From: an uncultured Nitrosospira sp.
GTDB lineage: Bacteria > Nitrospirota > Nitrospiria > Nitrospirales > Nitrospiraceae
Length of the DNA stretch: 64,000 nucleotides
NCBI GenBank assembly: GCA_900696515.1
Contig: CAADGK010000101.1
Location: forward strand, 47,173-111,172
Reading direction: 5' to 3'
Below the pieces are notes generated by a model. That model was not told the origin of the DNA. It was given only the letters and a program-made list of their open reading frames with translations, and made no database searches. Below are positions 27,451 to 36,600 of this stretch, piece after piece. Position numbers and translations under genes: made by a program. How positions within the stretch are numbered: position 1 is the stretch's first letter; each line of letters starts with the position of its first letter.

Positions 27451-27526
27451 ATTCTATCCGAATGACAAGATCCAACCCTAATAACCAGTTCAATTTTAGA
27501 TGGAGCAGTACATTAGCCGTTCACCT

Positions 27527-29779
27527 CTATAAGAGACATTCACCGATCTTTCCAGCCTTAGCATCCGACATTGGTATGGTAGTAGGGCTAATGGGGTACT
27601 TAGCCTGATAAGCAAGAACGGAAAGATAGCGAGATTCGAGAGTGGAATCGTCAATCCACTGTTGAGTGTTCTCTCTTCCAAAAAACCAACCCAGTTGTCT
27701 TGCATAGTAGCGCCCTAGCTCCCTATATGCGCCGAAGAGAGAAAATGATGAGTTTGTAGTGATGTCTATTGTACTTGACTGAGGGAAATAGGGGCAGGCG
27801 TCATCTTTATTAGTTCCTTCGCTATTGATTACATATTTTACCGATCCAGCATTGTTGTTTGGTAATTCGGCCAAGGCATTGATGGCCGTGAAGCCAAGCA
27901 ATTCGCAACTAATGCGAGTCTCGTAGGACCACGGGTTCTGTACTTGAGAACTTTTGGAATTGACATAAGGCAGCATAGCAGAACCCTGATGACAGACTTT
28001 CCTCAATATCTGCCCACAACGCTTATCATCTATTTTGCCGTCCTTGCATTTGTCCATGATTTGTTCAAGAGACCTCTTAGCCAAAGTTTTCCCTATTTCG
28101 TGGTGACCATTCGAATTTGAAAGAGCCGGCTTAATAAGAAATACCCGTTGAAAATGATCGTTATTGACGCCCCCAACCTGCGAACAATCCTTGTTTTTTG
28201 AATCGGAAGTGATGCATCCTAATAAGATGGGGTGCTGCCAGTTGAATATGTCATACCCTAGAAAGCTCCCCGCACTGCAGACTCTTTCTAAATCTAATAG
28301 GCCAGGTATAAACAGGTACAACTCTTTCCCATTTGCTGAGCCACTTTGTAACCCTGTTTTGAGCCGGCATACATCACCCATAGAGCCACTTCGATCAGCT
28401 GAATGATCAGAAAGAATCATGTTAGGTAAATTTCGCTGTATGAGTGCAAATGCGCCAAGATTTTCCGATTGTCCACCATCTGACAATCGAATATTTGCAT
28501 GCGAGTTAGCGGAATTCCCCTGTCGACCATGCAGAAAGTAGAGAGGCCATGGCAGTATTTTATGAAAGGCATATTCACTCAAATGCATACGATCATTTCG
28601 AACACTAAGACCCCAATCAAGTGCGAATATTCTCAGACCAGCATTGGCCAATGTACTCCACCCTGGCGAATACACTCTTTGTTGAGAGTCAAGGAATGCT
28701 GCGGAGGACATGACAGCCTCCCATGGGAGCAGGCCATCTAGTGACCGTTTCGAATATCCGAACAAATATGAGCCAGATCCGTATGGGCTAAACTGAAAAT
28801 TAGTTAACCTATAATCTTTCTGCTTCCAGCGCCAGAGAACACGATCCTCTCCGGCCGTCGTATTTATGATCCATAATGGAATATTTCCTTTTTCATATTC
28901 TTGCCGAAGTAAGTCAAATGTCAGGTTAGAGCGCACCCATCCGTCATCTCCTTGTTTGCGCTCGCTAGCCGTACATGCATTGTGATCACGGAAACAGTTA
29001 GGAGGAGTGGCGCCAAAAGCTCGCATGATACCTGCCCGATACATCATCCGGGAAGGGGACAGCGGAAGTTCCCAATCAAATACCACATTGGGTACGAACT
29101 GAATCGCTGTTGCTCCCGCCGTGAGCAGAATCAGCCCTCCCATTTCTAAGACGTTGCTTTTATAGTCGTCTGCTGTGACCCGATAATCGAATGGCTTTAT
29201 CCAAGCCATGACATCCTGATAGCCGCGCAAATAGTTTTGGTATCGTACTTCATCATAACTAAAACCGGGGCACGATGGACAAAAATTGGTGTAATTCATT
29301 TGAGGGCATAAATCCGAATATGGAGCCGGTGCATCTGTCACGTATCTAATCACGCTAAATCTATTGTATTTATATGGCAAGCAATCCACAAAGTACGTTT
29401 GGGCGATCTCAGCCTGGCGCAGAGGCAGAGAGGATCCTTCCGCATGTTCAGCTCCATTTACAATACGTGCAAAATACCATAGGGCTGCATAACCTCCACC
29501 AGAGACTGTTGAGATGGCATCCACACGCTCCATGACTCCAGCCTCAGTTAATCCATGCAAAACACCAACTGCGAAACTTCCCGCCTTGGTTCCTCCACCT
29601 GCCAGTGCAAGTCCTATCTCAGGCGCTTTACCTTTACTTTGGATTCGTAGCTCTGCTCCTGCTTCAAAATAACTCTTTGAGTCAATCTTATCGGCTGGTG
29701 AGATTGCGGTGCATCCCATGTTTAGAATTAGAAGGGTGAGCACACTGACAAACCCTCGGTGAATTTCGTAAATTATCAT
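27527..29779 (-). CDS. Patatin-like phospholipase, large lipoprotein
   Basis: A 750-residue predicted lipoprotein with lipobox ILNMGC. Patatin motifs: oxyanion loop LALAGGGTKAGSFAVG at about residues 57-72, nucleophile in STVSGGG (Ser about 94, where typical patatins have GxSxG), and the dyad Asp in RLSDGGQSENLG at about 432. Patatins hydrolyse acyl chains of phospholipids. It is twice the length of a plain patatin, with long unassigned inserts and a Cys-rich middle. The upstream gene on the same strand is another large lipoprotein, so the two may form a unit. AAAGGAG lies rather far (about 17 bases) before ATG 29779, so the exact start is uncertain. Base composition is lower in GC than the flanks. 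Confidence 0.78.
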   Translation of the reverse strand: MIIYEIHRGFVSVLTLLILNMGCTAISPADKIDSKSYFEAGAELRIQSKGKAPEIGLALAGGGTKAGSFAVGVLHGLTEAGVMERVDAISTVSGGGYAALWYFARIVNGAEHAEGSSLPLRQAEIAQTYFVDCLPYKYNRFSVIRYVTDAPAPYSDLCPQMNYTNFCPSCPGFSYDEVRYQNYLRGYQDVMAWIKPFDYRVTADDYKSNVLEMGGLILLTAGATAIQFVPNVVFDWELPLSPSRMMYRAGIMRAFGATPPNCFRDHNACTASERKQGDDGWVRSNLTFDLLRQEYEKGNIPLWIINTTAGEDRVLWRWKQKDYRLTNFQFSPYGSGSYLFGYSKRSLDGLLPWEAVMSSAAFLDSQQRVYSPGWSTLANAGLRIFALDWGLSVRNDRMHLSEYAFHKILPWPLYFLHGRQGNSANSHANIRLSDGGQSENLGAFALIQRNLPNMILSDHSADRSGSMGDVCRLKTGLQSGSANGKELYLFIPGLLDLERVCSAGSFLGYDIFNWQHPILLGCITSDSKNKDCSQVGGVNNDHFQRVFLIKPALSNSNGHHEIGKTLAKRSLEQIMDKCKDGKIDDKRCGQILRKVCHQGSAMLPYVNSKSSQVQNPWSYETRISCELLGFTAINALAELPNNNAGSVKYVINSEGTNKDDACPYFPQSSTIDITTNSSFSLFGAYRELGRYYARQLGWFFGRENTQQWIDDSTLESRYLSVLAYQAKYPISPTTIPMSDAKAGKIGECLL

Positions 29780-29953
29780 AGTGCTCTTAGTTATACTCCT
29801 TTACGATAAATTGTTCATTTGGCAGTGGCTCTTGCAAACAATACAAACCGCAGCTCGCCTATTTTGAGCAGTGTGTGCCCCATGGTCACAAGCTACGAAC
29901 TCTTCCGAGAGGTTTTTGAAAGATCCCTAACAAAATTTGGCATTCCCTCCATC

Positions 29954-32596
29954 TTAGGTTGGATCCTTGTATTCAGCTTGGGCTATGCTTTGTTCAACTC
30001 TCGCGTTGCTGGTAATGCTGCTATCAATAAATAGGATCGTGGCCCTGTTGGCGTCCATCTTTGACTCTATCGAACGGGTAAATGGGTCTATTATAAGTTC
30101 CGTTTCTGGAAGGTTTGTAAAGTCATCAGGATTATCTGTTGCGCCAGGATATACCTTAAATTTGAAACGAATTGGATCCGCTACGCCTTCGTTTGTGCCA
30201 AAAGTCAGCACGTATTTGGCAACACCGTCTATTTTCTCTTGTCTTAGAATCGGATCTACCGTGAGAATTGCAACCGGACCTGTTTCATCTCGAAGTGTAA
30301 TCACTGATTGACCATCACAAACAGCCGCCTTTTCTAAATCACTCGCCTGGAGTGTTACGGTTGCGAGAAAACTCTTTTCACCGCCTCCCCGCACTCCATC
30401 GCTCTTTATTGTTAGATCTAGCATCTGGTGCTTATCACCTTTATGAAACGCGATTGGATCATGGGCTACTTGATTGAAATCGGTGCCTGCTTTTGCCGTT
30501 CCATCCACCGTTAGGTAATTGAGAGTGAACGGTTCGTTTACTTGCGGAGAAACCCTCATACTAAGCCGAATTAGTTTTTGACCACTTGGCCCCCTTGCAC
30601 TACTCACATCAGCTATTGAGATTGCCGGTTTTTCACGACTCCCCGTGCAAGATCCAACTTTCAAAGCTTGCCAACCTGAGGTTTGAGATAGATATGCTGA
30701 TCGGAAATCAGCATCTTGCATTAAAACTCCATGGACATTATCCACAACCTGTCTCCATGCATTTATCCATTCATTATTCTCCCCCGGGAACTTCGGTTCC
30801 CATTGCACTCTTACTTGTTCTATGAACTCAACTATAGCTACAAAGAAATCACCCTTTGTTTTATTCTGCTTAATACTCTTTGCGTAGTTGAGAATGGTTG
30901 CTTTGGCCTGATGCACATTTTCCTGGATCGCAAATTTCTTTAGGGTCGTCTTGTCTCTATTGTTATTTATTGTATTTATATCCGGGATGTCGGTAAGTGG
31001 ATCTACGACACCGTGTTTTGCCTCATCTCGAATTCCACGTTTTGTCCGCTCAAAAATAATCGCCTGCCTCGCACTCTCGAATGCGGCTTCAACTCTTGCA
31101 TTGGAAATTTTGTTTGCCTCTGAGCTTGTCGTCGTCACTTCATTGATTAATATTGCATGCTCTGTAAAAAGTTCTCTCAATTCGTCAAAGGTTCCCAATG
31201 TCCCTTTCGATTTACGTATGCCCACAATCATGTGTGTTTTCTCAGAATAGAGTGTCGTGCTTGGAACGATAGGGCTATGGCCAACGGTGACTATCTTATA
31301 GACCCATTTGGAAAAGAAATTATCCTCACCTGCTTTTGGATATGTCGGCACAAATGCACAAAGTTCCTCACTCTCTTTCACGGAATGACGTTCTCGCAGA
31401 CTCTTCCAAAAATCTTTCTTTTTGGTTTCCATGTCGGCTGCTTCTTGGTTGGCAATGTGGGGGGGTACCAACATGTCAGATTGAGGGACACATTTAACTA
31501 GATGATAGCCATCCACTGCCAATCTGGATGGGTCGGTCGGAGGCAATGATCTAATGAACCACTTCCAAGGAAAGGATGCGTCAGAGGCTGCATCCGAAAA
31601 TAGAGACCCCACGGCAGCTGGGCCTAATCTAATAATCTCTCCCACCAATGTGTAGCTCGGTGTGTCATCGACTTCAAACCGACGGGATGCACCGTCAGGA
31701 CTCAATCCAAACCAATTAAATGGCCACAAATAATAATGCCAATTCGGGTACGGGATGGACCGGAATCGACTTTCCCCTTTAACGACGACAAGCTTGCCTT
31801 CCCGCAAGGTCGCCTGGCTCGCATGAGGAGTTGAACTAATACTGTTTTCTGCAAATCCATCTGGGCTAAACACGAATGTGTGTTCAAATTCTACCTTATC
31901 TCGGTTTTGAGAAATGAATGCTGCTATAGCAGAAGCAGCAGCACCTGCGATAGGCGCATATTGTGGTGCGGCCGTGGCTGCGGTCGATGCAAGCCCCTCG
32001 ACAAGTTGGATGGTCTGCTGATTATCATGTTTGGAAAGTACAACAACTTTGACAGTGACATAGACATCAAGAAGATCCTCTCCCATCGTTATCGGCCCGA
32101 GTAATGGAAATGAGGTTACGGCTAACCGTGCATTTGGGGTCATGCCTTCTTTGATTAACACGATTCGTCGAAGTGTTTTTTCTGCATCTGCGGGTCGTGG
32201 CTTTTTCCCCATCCAAGTTTCTGAAAATACGATTACATAAGGGTCGACAGCCTGAAGATAGCGTAAAAATCCGGCATCAAGTGAGATGGAGAAATTCTCC
32301 CCAGCTCTTATATTCTCTCCAGCTTTAAGGGCAGACAAGTCGCTCACCAGCCTTCCGGTATCAGGATCAACGAGAAACACATAGTTTGACCCTGATATAG
32401 TGGATTGAAGCGTAGATAATCCCGCTATTGTATTCGATATGTTTCCACATCCGGTCAGCGGCAAGGTCACAATGATGATAAAAACCCACAGACCGATTGT
32501 CAGCAATCTGTTACTGATCGATGTCCTATGTGGCAAAGTAATGGAGCTTCGTAGTTGCGGATCTACTCTACGTTTGGCCGAGTTGGTGCTCGACAT
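29954..32596 (-). CDS. Large lipoprotein with Calx-beta-like domain, unknown function
   Basis: An 880-residue lipoprotein: basic N-terminus, TM-like stretch and lipobox LPLTGC near residue 50. The middle has a very Ala-rich helix (STAATAAPQYAPIAGAAASA) of the sort that inserts in or packs on membranes. Near residues 700-780 a Calx-beta-type repeat is readable (FTLNYLTVDGTAKAGTDFNQ and later EKSFLATVTLQASD), a calcium-binding adhesion fold. I do not recognise the rest. GGAGGAT precedes ATG by 6 bases. The patatin-like lipoprotein lies about 175 bases downstream on the same strand, which suggests a functional pair at the cell envelope. Confidence 0.72.
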   Translation of the reverse strand: MSSTNSAKRRVDPQLRSSITLPHRTSISNRLLTIGLWVFIIIVTLPLTGCGNISNTIAGLSTLQSTISGSNYVFLVDPDTGRLVSDLSALKAGENIRAGENFSISLDAGFLRYLQAVDPYVIVFSETWMGKKPRPADAEKTLRRIVLIKEGMTPNARLAVTSFPLLGPITMGEDLLDVYVTVKVVVLSKHDNQQTIQLVEGLASTAATAAPQYAPIAGAAASAIAAFISQNRDKVEFEHTFVFSPDGFAENSISSTPHASQATLREGKLVVVKGESRFRSIPYPNWHYYLWPFNWFGLSPDGASRRFEVDDTPSYTLVGEIIRLGPAAVGSLFSDAASDASFPWKWFIRSLPPTDPSRLAVDGYHLVKCVPQSDMLVPPHIANQEAADMETKKKDFWKSLRERHSVKESEELCAFVPTYPKAGEDNFFSKWVYKIVTVGHSPIVPSTTLYSEKTHMIVGIRKSKGTLGTFDELRELFTEHAILINEVTTTSSEANKISNARVEAAFESARQAIIFERTKRGIRDEAKHGVVDPLTDIPDINTINNNRDKTTLKKFAIQENVHQAKATILNYAKSIKQNKTKGDFFVAIVEFIEQVRVQWEPKFPGENNEWINAWRQVVDNVHGVLMQDADFRSAYLSQTSGWQALKVGSCTGSREKPAISIADVSSARGPSGQKLIRLSMRVSPQVNEPFTLNYLTVDGTAKAGTDFNQVAHDPIAFHKGDKHQMLDLTIKSDGVRGGGEKSFLATVTLQASDLEKAAVCDGQSVITLRDETGPVAILTVDPILRQEKIDGVAKYVLTFGTNEGVADPIRFKFKVYPGATDNPDDFTNLPETELIIDPFTRSIESKMDANRATILFIDSSITSNARVEQSIAQAEYKDPT

Positions 32597-33094
32597 AAGC
32601 TATCCTCCTTATTCACATCTTCCTCTACATGCCTCAGTCGCCGACCCGGGCCAAGCCCATCCATTTGCTATAGATCTTCGACTGGCTTTTTTACGCCATT
32701 TGTCTTCAGCTTTCCTCACCATTTGAACTAAAAATTAACTGGCAATTGTATAAGCAATGAACATACCTTCATAGGCCAATAACGTTCATAATGAAATAGT
32801 TCTGATTTAAGAGTAAATTCGTGATACGGACTGAATCTTTTTGGATTCATAGAATCCAATTGGATTCAGTTACTTAATCCTTCCGGTAAATCTTAATGTG
32901 TAGTTTCCTCGACGAAAGTCATGGAAGATTCCGTTACTTCCACAGGGACCCGGTTGAATACTAGCGGCTAGCAAGACGTCGAATGTATTCTTCGTTAGTA
33001 TGAGGACATATGGTCTACGCGAGTAGGTGCATTAGCCCCTATGTGCCGTGGTTCACGGGTGAGTTCGCTCCAGGGAAGAAATTGTGTCCTTCAT
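32597..33094. other. AT-rich intergenic region with nested palindromes
   Basis: About 500 bases upstream of the lipoprotein gene. No gene is seen. The notable structure is the nested palindrome at 32831-32869. Confidence 0.5.
32831..32869. promoter_or_regulatory. Nested palindromic repeat (GGATTC/GAATCC), possible operator
   Basis: CTGAATC ... GGATTC ATA GAATCC AATT GGATTC AG. The core GAATCCAATTGGATTC (32852-32867) is a perfect 16-base palindrome. GGATTC-ATA-GAATCC (32843-32857) is a second inverted repeat. The outer arms CTGAATC and GATTCAG also pair. It lies 235 bases before the start of the 880-residue lipoprotein gene. Confidence 0.45.
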
Positions 33095-33381
33095 TTAAAT
33101 TACTTCACCTAGTGTATATATTTTAACTATAAATGCTCGGTGTTGGATTTCATTCTGGGTCATTAATTCTTTTGTCTCACAAGCGACATTCATGAGTGCC
33201 TCGAGGTCATTGAGACCGAATGAGGTGCCGTTCGCCATTCCCCAGACTGATCCTTGAACGGGCGTGAAAAGGTCGTGGCGAAGAACGGGCCCTTCTCGCT
33301 GACGTTCTGCCAGATCGAGGCCTTGATGTTCCCACATCGTAGCGAGGTCGCTGGTCGTTTGGATAGAATGTTAGTCGCCAT
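33095..33381 (-). pseudogene. Frameshifted relative of the KGPF small protein at 43950-44192
   Basis: From ATG 33381 the frame reads RPATSLRCGNIKASIWQNV then SEKGPFFATTFSRPFKDQSGEW, paralleling TTLRCSSIQASVWKNEGEKG and PFYNVTVSRSYKGPDGTW of the intact protein. Near 33235 the match moves to the next frame: TSFGLNDLEALMNVA against ESFGFADLEALLVVV. A single-base frameshift therefore splits the gene. It also retains a decayed version of the upstream leader found before the intact gene. Confidence 0.75.
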
Positions 33382-33384
33382 GGT

Positions 33385-33545
33385 GTACACACTTGTGTGG
33401 AAGGAAGGTAACCCTCTACCGAGAGGCAGAGAGGCACCGCGCAGGTCACGGAGAAAACAGCAGGCAGAGGCCGGAACCGGCGGACCGGAGAGGACGACGC
33501 AGCGGGAGTGATAGGGCACTGGTGCGAACCGTGCGCCCGCAAGTA
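33385..33545 (-). promoter_or_regulatory. Decayed copy of shared leader element
   Basis: Upstream of the pseudogene. A 5-bp stem (CCTCT 33413-33417 with AGAGG 33430-33434) encloses a 12-base loop ACCGAGAGGCAG, like the loops of the two intact copies at 44221-44254 and 51535-51566. A GC-rich block GGCGGACCGG follows at the same relative place. Confidence 0.5.
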
Positions 33546-33615
33546 CTAGCCGCTCGGTTCATGCTGTTGTGACCAGACCCTCATAGTGATGTATCTGACA
33601 CAGATCCCAGCTAGA

Positions 33616-36600
33616 TTACAGCATCAGGAGCTTCGTGCGAATGCTCGGCAGCGAACTCTGACAGCCAAGTGGAGCAGCCCATGTGAGACCCGCGACCAAA
33701 CCCTGCACTTCTGGCGGTACCTCTCTTTGACTTGCGTTGATGGTCCGTTCCCACCAAGAGTAGAAACTATCAACTCCTCCCATGGCTAGGCAGAGCTTCA
33801 GTGCCGCATCCATGATTGCTACATAATGATCTAGCGTACTTGCCCTTCTGTTCCAAGCGTCCATCAGTTTGTCGAGAGCCTCAAGATGGATGGAAGAATC
33901 TTTAGTTGATGCCCCACATCTGGCAATTACTGCGCATGCAAGCTGAAAGTCCTGTTCCTCGTGAAACTGACTTACATCCAACCGCTGCATCGCCTCACGA
34001 ATCCTCTCAGTCCGATCTGTGCCAATGGGTTCAGACAACGCCAGATACACTAGCAGTAGGTCACCCGCATCCCAGACCCCTCTTGTAGTAATCCGATCGA
34101 GCACAGCCAATAATTGGGCTCTTGCGTCAAACGATAGGACAGAGGCCACAACCTCTGATTCGGCTGGCCCTAACGTTGAGAGACGATCGTGGAGAGGCCC
34201 CTCGAGCAACTCCTTGAGCGAGGAAATGGCGTTCCGTCCCCAAGGGGCGTGGAACCAATTTCTTGTGGTATTGAAGGGTCGATATATTTCCCATCCGCCT
34301 TCGAATGTCGCTTGGACAATCGACCTTGCCGCATCAATTACCAGGTGCAAAAGTTGATTGCCGAAGGGGGCTAGACTCTCCTTGTTCGCGGCAAGGATTT
34401 GCAATGTTGCGGATATTGTCATGCGAAATGGCTCTATGTTCATCGGATGCGACACTTCGAGATGCTGCTCGAATAGGTCTTCAAAGACCGCCGTTCCCGG
34501 CCTCGATATCCTGCTATCCATCCATTTCGCCAAAAACTCCCGATCCATATCGTAGTTTTCTTGGGCTCGTAAGTTGTCCGCGAAATTCGTTACGCCGGTG
34601 GCATAGGTATAGGCCAAGTGAATCCGTTGCAACGCCGGTATGGAGGCATAGGCTTCAAGGGATTCCATTCGACGCCATGCAAATCGAAGGGCTGTAACGT
34701 ATAGTTTATATGCTGAAGGTAAGTGGAGTGCTTCTGGATCTTTCGCAGGAGCAAGAAGCTTGGTTAGGATATGCGCAATCGCATTCTGCACAGTGGAGTT
34801 CGGTGGCACAAACCGGAGAAGTGTATCTAAGCTATTCAAGAGAACAATTGGGTTCGAAGCAGTTCGCGAACTGGCGAGAATCTTCTCTACGATCTGATCC
34901 TTTTGGGGGCCGACCGAACGCAATAGGTTCCCGAGCGCCGTATTCAGTTCAAAACATCGCCCTACAGGAAACCCGAATACTTTGCCGACGGTCTTTTCAA
35001 CCCCCTCAGTTCTGAAAGTTTCATCGATGGCGTGCATGTAGGCCTCAGCGAAGGTTGCCGAATCATGATAGGCATCGGAGGGAAGATTGAGCCATCGCTC
35101 AAATACCGTTGGCTGCAAAGGAAAGGCCAGGCTTTCGTGAATCTCAACCTCGGCAATCACCAGCTGCTTCAGCCTTTCCCAAAAAAAGTTCCAGCTTCTT
35201 TCGGCTTGTTGTTCGACTTCTGTTGCAAATGTCTGCCGATCACCATCTGACACGGCTTTTTGCAACAGACGGATGATGGAGTCGTGATCGATTCCAAGAT
35301 AAGGAATAAAAGCCTGCAACGCCTGCTCCCGGCTCGTCCGACTCGGGTGACGAAGCTTTAAAAATGGATCGCTTTGGACCATGCTTGTGACAGAGCCATC
35401 GGGCTTAGACTGCACGAGCCCAAGCCCGGCTCTGAATGGTGATGATTCATGCCAGAGGACGGTTAACGTCCTATCTCCCAGCACTACCTGCTGCCGCTTA
35501 CCAGTACCGGCTGTGATTGCATCAAATCCCCACTGCTCCCACTCCTCCGCTGGGACTTTCAGGTCGTCAGAAACCACAACAGTCTGCTTCAGATGGACTT
35601 GGAATAGAGACTTGACCTCGTCGTCTGACAGGATGAGCGCTGCGAATTCCTTTGACGTTGTTGCTAACACGTGAGCGAACAGGATAAGCGTAATCTGTCT
35701 TCGATCTTCTGTCTCTTTCTCGACCATGTCAGTGATCACCTGACGAATCTTTTTCAGTACCAGCTGCTTGAGATTGGAATTGCTTTGCCAATGGGACTCC
35801 AAGTGCATTTCATACAGCCAGCTCAAATAGGCCGCAGCGTTCTCACCTCGACGTTTAACGTCGGCGAATATCATCACTAACCCAAACCCGATGAGAAAGG
35901 ATTGCGACATTGCGACCATGTCTTCGGAACTAAGTGGATGTGTTTCTAGATGTGCAATATCCTCCATCCCCTTCCACAATCGCTCCACAATCCATTTTGA
36001 GGCAAGTTCCTTGTGTTTTTTTGGGACTGCTTCATCGGTCCAGAGCTCAATGACTGCCTGGCGACAGGTTTCGCGAAATGAAAAGAAAAACACGGCGGCT
36101 TCGGAGGGTTTGCCTTGCTCTATCGGTAGCGGATTTAATGCGGTCCCTCGAGAAAAGACATATGCTGAATATCGGCGAACGATTTGGAGTTCATAGGTCT
36201 CTCGCAGCGCATCTTCCGCCGAGAGCTCCAAGTGACGTAGATAATGTACGACGAGGCCGGATGGGATCGATAGGTACAACACATTGAGCTGCATGAGTCG
36301 AATTAGATAGTCATAGTATTGTTCTGCTGAGAGCAACCCCTTCTTAGTCACGAATTCAAGCACAGCATCTATTGTGACGATCGACTGCTTTTCGACATGA
36401 ACATGACGATTGACCAACCGATCATCTGAACACAAAGGATAGTGCTCGACACGGGTGGTGTAGATCAGTTCTTCTAGAACGCGGGTGCATTGTCCTCCGT
36501 CTCCCATTCTCCGGGCAGGTAGGGTTGTCGATGGGAAAAAGAATCGTTGATTGAGTTTTTCACCCATGTAACGATTAAGGTTGTTCAACCACTCCGAAGC

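Noticed and set aside
29819..30034. 71-residue plus-strand ORF with a TM-like segment
   Set aside because: It overlaps the end of the 880-residue lipoprotein gene and the spacer, has no ribosome-binding site and no recognisable family.
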